The notes beneath the pieces were generated by a model that saw nothing but the letters and a program-made list of their open reading frames with translations, ran no database searches and was not told the DNA's origin. The position numbers and the translations under genes are program-made. A DNA stretch of 64,000 bases from Diogma glabrata (Eukaryota; Arthropoda; Insecta; Diptera; Cylindrotomidae), in the NCBI GenBank assembly GCA_963693315.1, contig OY856188.1, positions 190,269,897 to 190,333,896 of the forward strand, written 5' to 3'. Each line of letters starts with the position of its first letter. Position 1 is the stretch's first letter. Below, one piece after another: positions 46,329 to 58,253 of this stretch.

Positions 46329-46751
46329 TTATATTTTTAATAACACATATTGCACCTTGTTGTCAAGATTTAAACACACTGTCTGTTGTTTAAATTCATC
46401 TAAATCACATAATAATTGCTTAACCCATATAGCTTCTTTTGTAGCAGCACAAGCTGCCATGAACTCTGCTTCAGTTGTAGATAGGGCAACAGTCTGTTGT
46501 CGTTGACTTGACCATGTTACTGCTGCACCACTTCTAATGAAAACATAACCAGTTACAGTACGTCTCATAACAATATCGTTTGCATAATCAGCATCAGAAT
46601 AGCCAATTAGAATAGGCAGTTCTAGTGTTGACTGATAGCGTAATCCATAATGCTGAGTTTCTTTTAGGTACTTCAAGATCCTTTTAACAGCATTCCAATG
46701 CGAGTCATCATAACAATTTAGAAACCGACTTACTAAGCTTACAGCAAACAT
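46329..46751 (-). pseudogene. Copia RNase H segment
   Basis: The frame carries HWNAVKRILKYLKETQHYGL, the catalytic LIGYSDADYAND motif, VTGYVFIRSGAAVTWSSQRQ and ALSTTEAEFMA with the second acidic residue. RNase H removes the RNA template. The sequence just upstream (46752-46868) is in other frames, and a stop follows near 46330, before the 3' untranslated region. Confidence 0.85.
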
Positions 46752-46868
46752 AATTAATATCAGGTTGACTAACTATAGCTGCATGTATTAATGATCCAAT
46801 TAAAACAGAAGCTGAATTAGTGTTTTTTATAAAAACTACTTGAAAGAAATTGAATAATTATCAGCATT

Positions 46869-47903
46869 TCACAATTTTACATATTGCATTAATGATCCGA
46901 CGGCTTTTCTATAAGGAATGTTCTTTTCAGGTTGAATATCATTTTTCTCCAATTTTGTATGTGGATCAACCGGAACACTGTTAGGATTGGCGTCCTTCAT
47001 GTTAATTTTGTATAACAATTGTTCTATGTATCTACTTTGATGAATAAATATATATGTGTCACCTTTTTCTATTTGCATACCAGCAAAGTTGCTAGGTGAA
47101 TGTGTTCTCATTTCGAATACTGTTTTTAAATAATTAATAACCGTTTCTAGTACAGTTTTATCTTTTGAGAATAGTAATCCATCATCAACGTACAGGCAAA
47201 GAAGACATTTTGTTCCATTAACTTGTCCAACATATACACATTGATCCGCCTGGCTGTTTACAAAGCCAAACTTCTTCAATACTGAGTCAAATTTCGAATT
47301 ACATGTTCTGGGAGCCTGTTTTAATTCATATAAGGACTTGTTTAATTTACAGACCATGTTGTCTTCGCAGATTAACCCTTCCGGAGGAGTCATATAAATA
47401 TTTTCTTCCAACTCACCATAAAGAAAAGCAGTTTTTATGTCAATTTGAACTATTTCATAATTATATTGAACAGCTATAGATAATTATAATCGGATAGAGT
47501 CATACCTAACAGTAGGCGCAAATGTTTCTGTATAATCTATACATTTTGTTTGTGCGTATCCTTTTGCACAAAGTCGTGATTTGAATCGTGGACCTGTTGG
47601 TTCATCTTTAATTCGGAAAATCCATTTACAACCAATTACTTTGGTATCATTTAATTTCTTTACCAATGTCCATGTTTCATTTTTGTGATGAGATTCAAGT
47701 TCTTCATTAATAGATTTTTTCCATTCTTTTGCATTGACTGAACCTACTGCTTCATGATAAGTTGCAGGAATATGTGGTATTAGTTCTTCATTATAGCACA
47801 GATAAGTGTTTTCTGATTCATTTATTTCAAGACACGGTTGCTTCTTTCTTGGCCGCAGTGTAATTGTCCTTTGTGGAATTGGTTCGATACTTTCATCAGG
47901 CAT
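46869..47903 (-). pseudogene. Copia reverse transcriptase, frameshifted
   Basis: The first frame (47903-47484) starts in the linker and contains EAVGSVNAKEWKKSINEELE, VIGCKWIFRIK and RLCAKGYAQ, then FAPTVRYDSIR. The second (47411-46869) has MTPPEGL, LNKSLYELKQAPR and the active-site CLYVDDGLLF, followed by PYRKAVGSLMQY. These are standard copia RT motifs with YVDD. The 70 bp between the frames are readable in a third frame. Confidence 0.9.
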
Positions 47904-49178
47904 TCACTGCAGTCAGAAGCTGATGTAGTTTCGTTGTTACTATATTCTAATGAAATACCTATGTCTTTTTCTTCATTTTCTGCTGGTGTTTTATCAATAT
48001 TACAATTTGATTTTGTTTCATATTCTTCTAGTGAGACATAATTTCTTTTGACACTAGACTCAAAAAATACAGCATCACGGCTTTTTACGATTCGTTTTGA
48101 TTTGGGTATTATAAATCTGTACCCTTTTGTGTTGTCACAATATCCAATAAAGATCATCTTTCCGCTTTTTGAGTCCCACTTTTGTCGTTTTTCTTTTGGT
48201 AGGTGGACCATGGCTTCACATCCAAAAGTTCTCATATTGCTTACATTTGGCTTTTGACCAGTCCACATCTCTTCTGGAGTTTTATATGTTAATGACCTTG
48301 TTGGAGAACGGTTGATTATATATGCGGCTGCATTTAGTGCTTCAGCCCAGATATGCTTTGGCATTGTAGCATTTAGAAGCAGACACTTTGCTCGTTCAAT
48401 CAGAGATCTGTTCATCCGTTCTGCTGCTCCATTTTGTTCTGGAGAATATGGTGCGGTTGTTTGGTGTATTATGCCGGCACTTTTGAAAAAGTTGTTGAAG
48501 TTTTTGTTCACGTATTCAAGTCCATTATCAGAACGGATTACCTTTTTATCATAGTTGATTCTCAACTTGTGATTTGAATTCTTTAAATTTTTCAAACACT
48601 TCCGATTTGTTTCACATAGTATACACAAAAACTTTTTTCGAGTAGTTATCAAGAAATGTTACGAAGTATTTCGCACCACCCATAGATTCCGTTTCCATTG
48701 CTCCACACACGTCAGAGTGTACCAGTTCTAATAATTCGGTAGAATGCGAACCCTGACTCTTAAAAGGTATTCGTGTCTGTTTACCTTCTTGACAAGTAAC
48801 ACATTTAAGATTAAGCTTATTTTCAGATATACTTACTCCATCAGCATTTTCTGTCAATTTCTTCAAACTCTGGAAGTTCAGATGACCCATTCTCTGATGC
48901 CACAGGTAAGTATATTTTTCATCAACATCTGATATGCATCCATTGGTTATGTTCAACCGGTACATATTGTTGATTAAGCTTGCTACTATCTTATTTTTGT
49001 TGTTCATAATAATACAACTTTTGCCATTAAATTTCACTTGGCCACCATTTTTAACAATTCGACTGACTGATGTTAAATTTGTAGCAAGTTCAGGCACATA
49101 CAAGACATCTCGGAACAAAACTTCATTTGACTGACCTTGGTCATTATCTATATTTAGACTGATTTGACCCGAACTCAA
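47822..49178 (-). pseudogene. Copia integrase, frameshifted
   Basis: The first frame (49178-48612) includes the pre-integrase zinc motif HQRMGHLNFQSL...CVTCQEGKQ (HHCC). It then has the first catalytic aspartates in LVHSDVCGAM and FLDNYSKK. The second (48652-47822) has VIRSDNGLEYV and NGAAERMNRSLIERAK, giving the remaining aspartate and glutamate, then the conserved GYCDNTKGYRF segment. The catalytic set is complete but split over two frames. Confidence 0.9.
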
Positions 49179-49205
49179 AACCGGTAATAATTTTTATTTG
49201 CAACT

Positions 49206-50071
49206 TTAAAATTTTTTCAATTGTGGTGTTGATTCTTCTTTTATCAAATTCCTGTGCTTCGTCATATGCATAGAAGCACCCGAATCAACATACCAAGAAT
49301 CACTATTTTCCGTTGAAGCTATGAATGCAGCAGCATAACTCGAGCTGCTTTGTGAATCGTTGTTGTACTTGTCATCTTTCCGTTTTGTTCTTAATTTGCA
49401 TTCGGGACTTCTATGACCGTACTTGTTGCATGTATAGCACCTTGGTCCGTTTGAAAAATATTTTTTATGTCCACTGTTTTGTTTATTCTTGTAACCATGA
49501 TTAGATGCAAAAGCTGTAGATTCACTACTTTGAGTTTGTCTGACATCTTGTAGTAACTTAGATTTTACAGAGTCAGCACTGATTTTCATACCGGAACTTT
49601 CGATGGCTATAATCATTGGCTTATACGATTCAGGTAAACCGGAGAGTAACAATGTTCCGAGCCACTCATCATCTACTTTGAAACCAATATTGCGAAGTTT
49701 GTGTGCTGTGAAATTATTTTGCTGACATAGTTTTCAATGTTGTGGCATTCATCATCAAGCGTGGTTGTACATAGATCACGTAGTAGACCAACTCGACGTG
49801 TTAGTCCTGAGTCGTCAAAAGCGTGTGCTAAATTATCCCATACTTCTTTAGCTGTAGTTGCTTCCTGAATATGGACATAATTTGTTGCATCTACTAGCAA
49901 TATAATTTTAGTTTTTGCTTTTGTATCATTTTTTACATCTACTGGTTTTGCATCAGGTTCTACACACTCCCATAAGTCTTCATGTTGGAGATATGTTTTT
50001 ACTGCGAATCTCCACGTCGCATAGTTTGCTCGACCCGATAGCTTTTCAATGAGCATAAGTGAATTTGGCAT
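49206..50071 (-). pseudogene. Copia gag and protease, frameshifted
   Basis: The start frame (50071-49673, ATG 50071) has the gag N-terminal pattern LSGRANYATWRFAVKTYLQH. After a frameshift near 49690, the second frame (49652-49206) has GLPESYKPM, then a zinc knuckle CYTCNKYGHRSPEC (CX2CX4HX4C), and the protease site SWYVDSGASMHM. Gag builds the particle; protease would cut the polyprotein. Confidence 0.9.
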
Positions 50072-50164
50072 ATTTGTTTAAGACACTTATTTCCACTTTT
50101 AATTTGTTTTTTTGTTTGTTGTTTTAAGGTTAGGTTTAAATTTTGTTCCAGTATAATTTGTGAT

Positions 50165-50178
50165 CTGGGCCCATAACC
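50165..50178 (-). promoter_or_regulatory. Copia primer-binding site, internal initiator tRNA-Met type
   Basis: The minus strand reads GGTTATGGGCCCAG directly inside the 5' LTR. It complements the anticodon stem-loop of initiator tRNA-Met rather than the tRNA 3' end, as known for Drosophila copia, which is primed by a half-tRNA. Confidence 0.88.
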
Positions 50179-50423
50179 TGTTAGATTTAATTAAAAATAT
50201 TAAAGATTATTTGAAACAATTGATTTATTTATTTAAATTATATAAATTTAATATAATCTACAATACAACCTCTCGATAATGATTACGAAAAAGGAAAGAA
50301 CAATTTATATTTTATTTAACAATGTGTTTTGACAGATTGACAGATTAGACAAAAAAACATAATATAGATAGAGCTGGTGTAGTTAATTAATTGTAGGCGC
50401 AGAATTTAAAAATGTATTCAACA
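50179..50423 (-). repeat. 5' LTR of the copia element
   Basis: 245 bp with TG...CA ends, nearly identical to 45864-46108. It should contain the promoter of the element. Confidence 0.95.
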
Positions 50424-51524
<1,101 letters not shown>

Positions 51525-51621
51525 AACTTACTTAATTTGTTTGTTTACTATTTTCAATTTGACATGTCATCTTTATTAATCATCAGGCTAGTCAACATTA
51601 TAATAACAAAAAAATACCCAG

Positions 51622-52142
51622 GGGCCCTATTCCCGAACACATAAATGTCATCACAATATTGTAAATTCACACAATATTGTGAATTTCTTATTATGTAACA
51701 CCAATTTGGTGAAAATTCAAAACAATATTGTGAATCTGACAAGAACAATATATAGTTACTGTCAAAATCACAATTTTGCTTTATGTTTTGTGTGTTGACT
51801 TTTTTATACAAATTTCATCGATTGGCGTAAAACTTAATTTATAACGCCAAATTAACTGTTTAATAATATTAAATAATCATATTTTTATATAAATATCATT
51901 AAAACATATTTATTTATTAAATATATTTTTATTTTATTTTGCATCTTTTAAGATTAAAAAAGTTAGTTGTCAAAAGTACGAATCTAGTACCAAAAATCTG
52001 TTATAATTTTGTAAAAATTTGTTATAATTTGTTTGACACAAATATGAGTTACAGAATACCATTTTTAAGCAAAGTTGTTAAGCATTTTGGTGAAATTGAC
52101 AATATTGTCGATTGACAAATATGTGTTCGGGAATAGGGCCCC
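51622..52142. mobile_element. MITE with 29-bp TIR, 521 bp
   Basis: The left end is ggggccctattcccgaaca and the right end is its inverse. The match runs about 29 bp with one change. The interior is AT-rich with repeated caatattgtgaat phrases and no protein. The target duplication is unclear because both flanks are GC-like (cca before, agg after). The Harbinger or hAT type cannot be decided. Confidence 0.88.
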
Positions 52143-52540
52143 AGGTCATTGACTTTTGTTTGAATTAAAAATTTTTGTTGCTGCATGATTTTTTATTGCT
52201 TTTTTGATATTACTGATTGTGAAATTAGCTTAAATGACCTGGTTAGTTCATATGCACTTGTTGTTTCTCTATGTGTTTTAGGATTTGTGTGTATGCTGGG
52301 TTCATTGATTCCAAATCCGATCTTAGATTGATGGATGTTTTCCTTCTCACATGAATATTTATGGATTCTAGCGTTAGTCTTTTCTTCTAGTCAGCTTCCT
52401 TTATGAGAATTTTTACTTTTAGGTAGATTTCATATAAAAATCTACCTATTGCAATGGGCTTCATCTCGGAATTTCGGAAAAATTTTTGTGCCAAACGACT
52501 ATATATGATAAGCGGAGACGAAAAAACAAAAAAAAAAAAA

Positions 52541-52543
<3 letters not shown>

Positions 52544-52616
<73 letters not shown>
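52544..52616. repeat. (TA)n microsatellite next to an A-rich tail
   Basis: About 73 bp of TA following a run of 13 A. It ends exactly where the large palindrome begins. The sequence before the A run (52440-52530) may be the 3' end of an unidentified retroposon. Confidence 0.95.
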
Positions 52617-52618
<2 letters not shown>

Positions 52619-53080
52619 AAGCGATGCGGTAGATCGCTGTTCGTGAAAAAAAAATAGCGATTACCACTTTTGCTTTATTTACGCTGAACCTAGTAGACAT
52701 AACCTCAAAAAAATGATTTGATCTAATGTTGTTTAACATATATGAACTTATGACGAGTTTTGTAACATAAAGTCACCTTTAAATTTTAATTTGAAATAGA
52801 TTTTGTACAATAATCCATATACAAAATTAATTAAAACATAAAATTTCAAATACGATTATTGAAAAATGAAATTTCAACAAGATTATTCAGACGAAAATTT
52901 TTATCATTCTAGTGACTTTTTGATTCAAGCCATCTATTGTAAGTTTAAAATGTAAATAAATGTAAATAGCTAAGACACTTTTTTAAACATAAAAACATTA
53001 TAATATAATCTTTTGTAAATATGTATCATTTTATTAAAAATTACTTAAAATTACAATAAATAAAATATTCCTCATTAAAA

Positions 53081-53444
53081 CTAAATTATTTTATTTATAT
53101 CCGTGAAATATAAAATACATAGCAAATATTCTAATCCATCAAATAACATTTTTTGTTTCTCTTCATTGTACAACACATCCAAAAGCTCAATTACATTTTT
53201 ATGTTTTAATATGCGATGTAGCTGTATCTCTTTCCTTACATTTTGTTCCATATTTTTAATCCGACGCAATTTTCTTTTTGTCAATATCTAATGGACATAA
53301 TACAAAAATATTAGCAATTCGTACATAACCAAACAATTTAGATTTACCTTCAAAGCTCTTCTGCTTAACGTTTCAGAGTCTAATACTTTCTTCACTTTCC
53401 CGTAAGATCCTTCTAATATATCCCCCATTTCATATTTTCCAACC
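53081..53444 (-). pseudogene. LKB1/STK11 kinase fragment, left arm, copy 2
   Basis: Mirror image of 57424-57787. The first exon part reads [20 protein letters not shown], then a 60-bp intron with GT and AG ends, then [20 protein letters not shown] and [19 protein letters not shown]. It ends in an unrelated tail and a stop. The order and spacing match the start of the LKB1/STK11 kinase domain. The glycine loop lacks one residue (LEGSYG where LKB1 has LGEGSYG), and everything beyond strand 4, including the catalytic loop, is missing. It cannot be an active kinase. Confidence 0.85.
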
Positions 53445-53498
53445 CTTAATGTGGTAAATCAATTAACACTAAGCTTACACTAGTATCTAATAGGTACA

Positions 53499-53863
53499 TC
53501 ATCGAATAATACATTTTTTGTTTCCTTCATTGTACAACACATCCAAAAGTTCAATTACATTTTTATGTTTTAATATGCGATGTAGCTGTATCTCTTTCCT
53601 TACATTTTGTTCCACATTTGGAATCCGACGCAATTTTCTTTTTGTCAATATCTAAAGGACATAATACAAAAATATTAGCAATTCGTACATAACCAAACAA
53701 TTTAGATTTACCTTCACAGCTCTTCTGCTTAACGTTTCATAGTCTAATACTTTCTTCACTTTTCCGTAAGATCTTTCTAATATATCCCCCATTTCATATT
53801 TTCCAACCATTTTACATTTCTTCTTTACATATTATATCAGCGCTATCCACTCGATTGAACATT
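53499..53863 (-). pseudogene. LKB1/STK11 kinase fragment, left arm, copy 1
   Basis: Mirror image of 57005-57369. It is the upstream one of the two tandem copies in this arm. It includes the [11 protein letters not shown] lead-in, the [20 protein letters not shown] exon, the 60-bp intron and the second exon up to LLDVLYNE. A one-base deletion after that shifts the frame to a stop. See the right-arm entry for details. Confidence 0.85.
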
Positions 53864-54395
53864 ATCGGTCCCTGGATCAATAGATAAATCCAATTTATCA
53901 ATCTCCTCATCATCAAGCCATGTCACATTTTGTTGTTGACATAAATTATTACAATTATTAACAAATTTATTTTCGTATGTTATCGATCGTATGTTATCGT
54001 ATGAAAATCGTATGAAAACGTTATCGTATGAAAACGTTTTGTACATTTAATATACACATATCTGAATTTGACTCCATTGTAAATTTATAAAAACATATTT
54101 TACTCAATTAGAACATACATTGTCCAATTAATTTATCTAAATAAATAAATAAAATATTTAATTCTTTTGTTGTTTATCTTTTTGAACAATAATAAAAATT
54201 TACAAAAAAAAATTGCGAACAAATGTCAACCGGTTGATAGAAAATTTAATGTTTTTGTGTTGGTATCAATGTGTTCTAAAATATGGACAATTTTTGGCTT
54301 CATACATTTTTTAGTTTCAAAAGTTAAAAATTTTTATTTCGAAAAAGACAAACGTTTTAATATATTTTTGAATATTATCAATCTAGACGGTATGT

Positions 54396-54629
54396 TTACC
54401 TAATATATGTTAAGACTGCATTCCAATTGATGCTAATTTTTACTAAATGTGGTAAATCAATTAACACTAAGCTTACACTAGTATCTAATAGGTACATCAT
54501 TGAATAAATATCTATGGAAGAGTAACTGCAGTCTTTCGCGAATTTTTGAATAGAAGAGCTTTCGAGTTTCGAATAAAAGATCCAGTTCTTATATTTGAAT
54601 GCGTGATAAATTTTTTCAGTTCTGTACAT
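54396..54629 (-). other. Unassigned 77-codon frame, left arm
   Basis: Identical to the frame at 56239-56472 in the other arm. No domain recognised. See that entry. Confidence 0.35.
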
Positions 54630-56238
54630 ATATTTTATTAAAATTCAGGGTAAATATAAGCCCACAAAAACTCATTTAATTTAGTCTGATTTTTGCTAAG
54701 ACAAATCTTTTAAAAAGGAATGTATTTGGTTTGTATGTTGACATAAAAATACATTATAATTACATATCTTGCGGATTATTGGGTATGTTGTTTTCATAAA
54801 CGCAGACAAATTGGAAATAATTCAATCAATCGGTAAAGTTGGTATACAAATAAATCGATGACAAACATTCAAATTGCTTATATCAAAATGAAATAATTAC
54901 CTATTATTAATATTATTATTTATATCATTATAATCCAAGCTCATAAAACTTATTATTTACTACAAAAAATCGTGATATCAGTTACAAAAAACATCAAAAA
55001 TGTAAATTTTAGTTCGTGAAAAAGGTGAAGTTTAAAGTTTACTAGTCAAAACTATTTGTTCAGTACAAAAAGAAGTGATATCCTGTGTCAAGTAGAAACG
55101 AGTGTAAAACAAAACATTTCCAAATAATTAGGTGTTCTACATGATTTGAAATACTTACTTTGTCTCTCGGATTAGAGATTAGAATTAGAAACAACTTCAA
55201 CTAACTAGGTATTAAAACAAAAGTTTCTAGTAAAAGTAAAAGTACAAAATAATATTTATTTATTTATTTATATTCGAATGCAAATATGGAATGCGATATT
55301 TATACGATCGACTGAATCGAGAGAAGTGCGGAACCATCACGAAACCTCAGGACTAACGGATTATAACTTTAATGAAATTCTGTTCAAATAACATGTTCTT
55401 AATCTACAAACTATGGTCTGCAGTATAAAATACTAACTAATAAATTAGCTTGCATTTCTTTTATAGAATTTACATTTTGTATATAATATTTCTCATTAAA
55501 TAAAAGTCTTAGCTATCACTGAGGTTCGTAATGGTTCTGCACTTCTCTCGATTCAGTCGATCGTATAAATATCGCATTCCATATTTGCATTCGAATATAA
55601 ATAAATAAATAAATATTATTTTGTACTTTTACTTTTACTAGAAACTTTTGTTTTAATACCTAGTTAGTTGAAGTTGTTTCTAATTCTAATCTCTAATCCG
55701 AGAGACAAAGTAAGTATTTCAAATCATGTAGAACACCTAATTATTTGGAAATGTTTTGTTTTACACTCGTTTCTACTTGACACAGGATATCACTTCTTTT
55801 TGTACTGAACAAATAGTTTTGACTAGTAAACTTTAAACTTCACCTTTTTCACGAACTAAAATTTACATTTTTGATGTTTTTTGTAACTGATATCACGATT
55901 TTTTGTAGTAAATAATAAGTTTTATGAGCTTGGATTATAATGATATAAATAATAATATTAATAATAGGTAATTATTTCATTTTGATATAAGCAATTTGAA
56001 TGTTTGTCATCGATTTATTTGTATACCAACTTTACCGATTGATTGAATTATTTCCAATTTGTCTGCGTTTATGAAAACAACATACCCAATAATCCGCAAG
56101 ATATGTAATTATAATGTATTTTTATGTCAACATACAAACCAAATACATTCCTTTTTAAAAGATTTGTCTTAGCAAAAATCAGACTAAATTAAATGAGTTC
56201 TTGTGGGCTTATATTTACCCTGAATTTTAATAAAATAT

Positions 56239-56472
56239 ATGTACAGAACTGAAAAAATTTATCACGCATTCAAATATAAGAACTGGATCTTTTATTCGAA
56301 ACTCGAAAGCTCTTCTATTCAAAAATTCGCGAAAGACTGCAGTTACTCTTCCATAGATATTTATTCAATGATGTACCTATTAGATACTAGTGTAAGCTTA
56401 GTGTTAATTGATTTACCACATTTAGTAAAAATTAGCATCAATTGGAATGCAGTCTTAACATATATTAGGTAA
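56239..56472 (+). other. Unassigned 77-codon frame, right arm
   Basis: The frame starts MYRTEKIYHAF and contains [19 protein letters not shown]. It has no recognised domain. About 54 bp of it (56369-56422) recur at 57367-57420 between the two LKB1 fragments, so it is part of the mosaic rather than a clearly separate gene. Its start lies in otherwise non-coding DNA. Confidence 0.35.
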
Positions 56473-57004
56473 ACATACCGTCTAGATTGATAATATTCAA
56501 AAATATATTAAAACGTTTGTCTTTTTCGAAATAAAAATTTTTAACTTTTGAAACTAAAAAATGTATGAAGCCAAAAATTGTCCATATTTTAGAACACATT
56601 GATACCAACACAAAAACATTAAATTTTCTATCAACCGGTTGACATTTGTTCGCAATTTTTTTTTGTAAATTTTTATTATTGTTCAAAAAGATAAACAACA
56701 AAAGAATTAAATATTTTATTTATTTATTTAGATAAATTAATTGGACAATGTATGTTCTAATTGAGTAAAATATGTTTTTATAAATTTACAATGGAGTCAA
56801 ATTCAGATATGTGTATATTAAATGTACAAAACGTTTTCATACGATAACGTTTTCATACGATTTTCATACGATAACATACGATCGATAACATACGAAAATA
56901 AATTTGTTAATAATTGTAATAATTTATGTCAACAACAAAATGTGACATGGCTTGATGATGAGGAGATTGATAAATTGGATTTATCTATTGATCCAGGGAC
57001 CGAT

Positions 57005-57369
57005 AATGTTCAATCGAGTGGATAGCGCTGATATAATATGTAAAGAAGAAATGTAAAATGGTTGGAAAATATGAAATGGGGGATATATTAGAAAGATCTT
57101 ACGGAAAAGTGAAGAAAGTATTAGACTATGAAACGTTAAGCAGAAGAGCTGTGAAGGTAAATCTAAATTGTTTGGTTATGTACGAATTGCTAATATTTTT
57201 GTATTATGTCCTTTAGATATTGACAAAAAGAAAATTGCGTCGGATTCCAAATGTGGAACAAAATGTAAGGAAAGAGATACAGCTACATCGCATATTAAAA
57301 CATAAAAATGTAATTGAACTTTTGGATGTGTTGTACAATGAAGGAAACAAAAAATGTATTATTCGATGA
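57005..57369 (+). pseudogene. LKB1/STK11 kinase fragment, right arm, copy 1
   Basis: Codons at 57006-57040 read [11 protein letters not shown], the lead-in that precedes the kinase domain in LKB1 (human FIHRIDSTEVI). After a frameshift comes [15 protein letters not shown] (ATG 57058), then [21 protein letters not shown]. The exon ends at 57156, followed by a 60-bp intron (57157-57216) with GT and AG ends in phase 0. The second exon reads [20 protein letters not shown] and [14 protein letters not shown], then shifts frame to TGA at 57367-57369. Upstream, a frame from 56822 contains a short tandem repeat (cgttttcatacgata). The ATP-binding lysine (AVK) is present, but the glycine loop is damaged and the rest of the kinase is absent. 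Confidence 0.87.
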
Positions 57370-57423
57370 TGTACCTATTAGATACTAGTGTAAGCTTAGT
57401 GTTAATTGATTTACCACATTAAG

Positions 57424-57787
57424 GGTTGGAAAATATGAAATGGGGGATATATTAGAAGGATCTTACGGAAAAGTGAAGAAAGTATTAGACTCTGAAACGT
57501 TAAGCAGAAGAGCTTTGAAGGTAAATCTAAATTGTTTGGTTATGTACGAATTGCTAATATTTTTGTATTATGTCCATTAGATATTGACAAAAAGAAAATT
57601 GCGTCGGATTAAAAATATGGAACAAAATGTAAGGAAAGAGATACAGCTACATCGCATATTAAAACATAAAAATGTAATTGAGCTTTTGGATGTGTTGTAC
57701 AATGAAGAGAAACAAAAAATGTTATTTGATGGATTAGAATATTTGCTATGTATTTTATATTTCACGGATATAAATAAAATAATTTAG
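57424..57787 (+). pseudogene. LKB1/STK11 kinase fragment, right arm, copy 2
   Basis: A second, separately diverged copy 55 bp downstream of copy 1. It starts inside the exon at [10 protein letters not shown] (no ATG), has [21 protein letters not shown], a 60-bp intron (57521-57580), and [20 protein letters not shown], then [13 protein letters not shown]. An unrelated tail ([14 protein letters not shown]) ends at TAA 57785-57787. It keeps serine in DSETL, as in vertebrate LKB1, where copy 1 has tyrosine, but it has leucine for the valine before the ATP-binding lysine. The intron in both copies shows that capture was at the DNA level. Confidence 0.87.
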
Positions 57788-58253
57788 TTTTAATGAGGAA
57801 TATTTTATTTATTGTAATTTTAAGTAATTTTTAATAAAATGATACATATTTACAAAAGATTATATTATAATGTTTTTATGTTTAAAAAAGTGTCTTAGCT
57901 ATTTACATTTATTTACATTTTAAACTTACAATAGATGGCTTGAATCAAAAAGTCACTAGAATGATAAAAATTTTCGTCTGAATAATCTTGTTGAAATTTC
58001 ATTTTTCAATAATCGTATTTGAAATTTTATGTTTTAATTAATTTTGTATATGGATTATTGTACAAAATCTATTTCAAATTAAAATTTAAAGGTGACTTTA
58101 TGTTACAAAACTCGTCATAAGTTCATATATGTTAAACACCATTAGATCAAATCATTTTTTTGAGGTTATGTCTACTAGGTTCAGCGTAAATAAAGCAAAA
58201 GTGGTAATCGCTATTTTTTTTTCACGAACAGCGATCTACCGCATCGCTTTGAT

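Larger units (their letters stand above)
45864..50423 (-). mobile_element. Ty1/copia LTR retrotransposon, 4.56 kb, recent but frameshifted
   Basis: Two 245-bp LTRs with TG...CA ends differ at only three positions. Inside, on the minus strand, are an initiator-tRNA-Met-type primer site, gag with one zinc knuckle, protease, integrase, reverse transcriptase, RNase H and a polypurine tract. This order (integrase before RT) defines copia. At least five frame changes interrupt the single expected gag-pol frame. Its flanks do not share a 5-bp duplication (aacgt versus ttgtt). Confidence 0.93.
52615..58253. repeat. 5.6-kb palindrome, arms about 2.7 kb
   Basis: Every position x in the left arm pairs with 110868 minus x in the right arm. 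The sum stays constant at the outer edge, through all inner open frames and up to about 55330/55540, so there are no indels in the arms. I noticed only isolated mismatches (for example 52729/58139 and 54668/56200). Near the centre the arms diverge more, and about 180 bp (55345-55523) are unpaired. Each arm carries two LKB1-like kinase fragments and a further unassigned open frame. The left edge abuts a (TA)n tract; the right edge runs into ordinary AT-rich DNA. Confidence 0.96.

Noticed and set aside
48048..49134. Several plus-strand frames of 60-80 codons within the copia element
   Set aside because: They are shadows of the minus-strand integrase and gag-protease frames.
57005..57787. Functional kinase gene
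   Set aside because: The glycine loop is damaged, the frame is shifted, and the catalytic loop, DFG motif and C-lobe are absent in all four copies.
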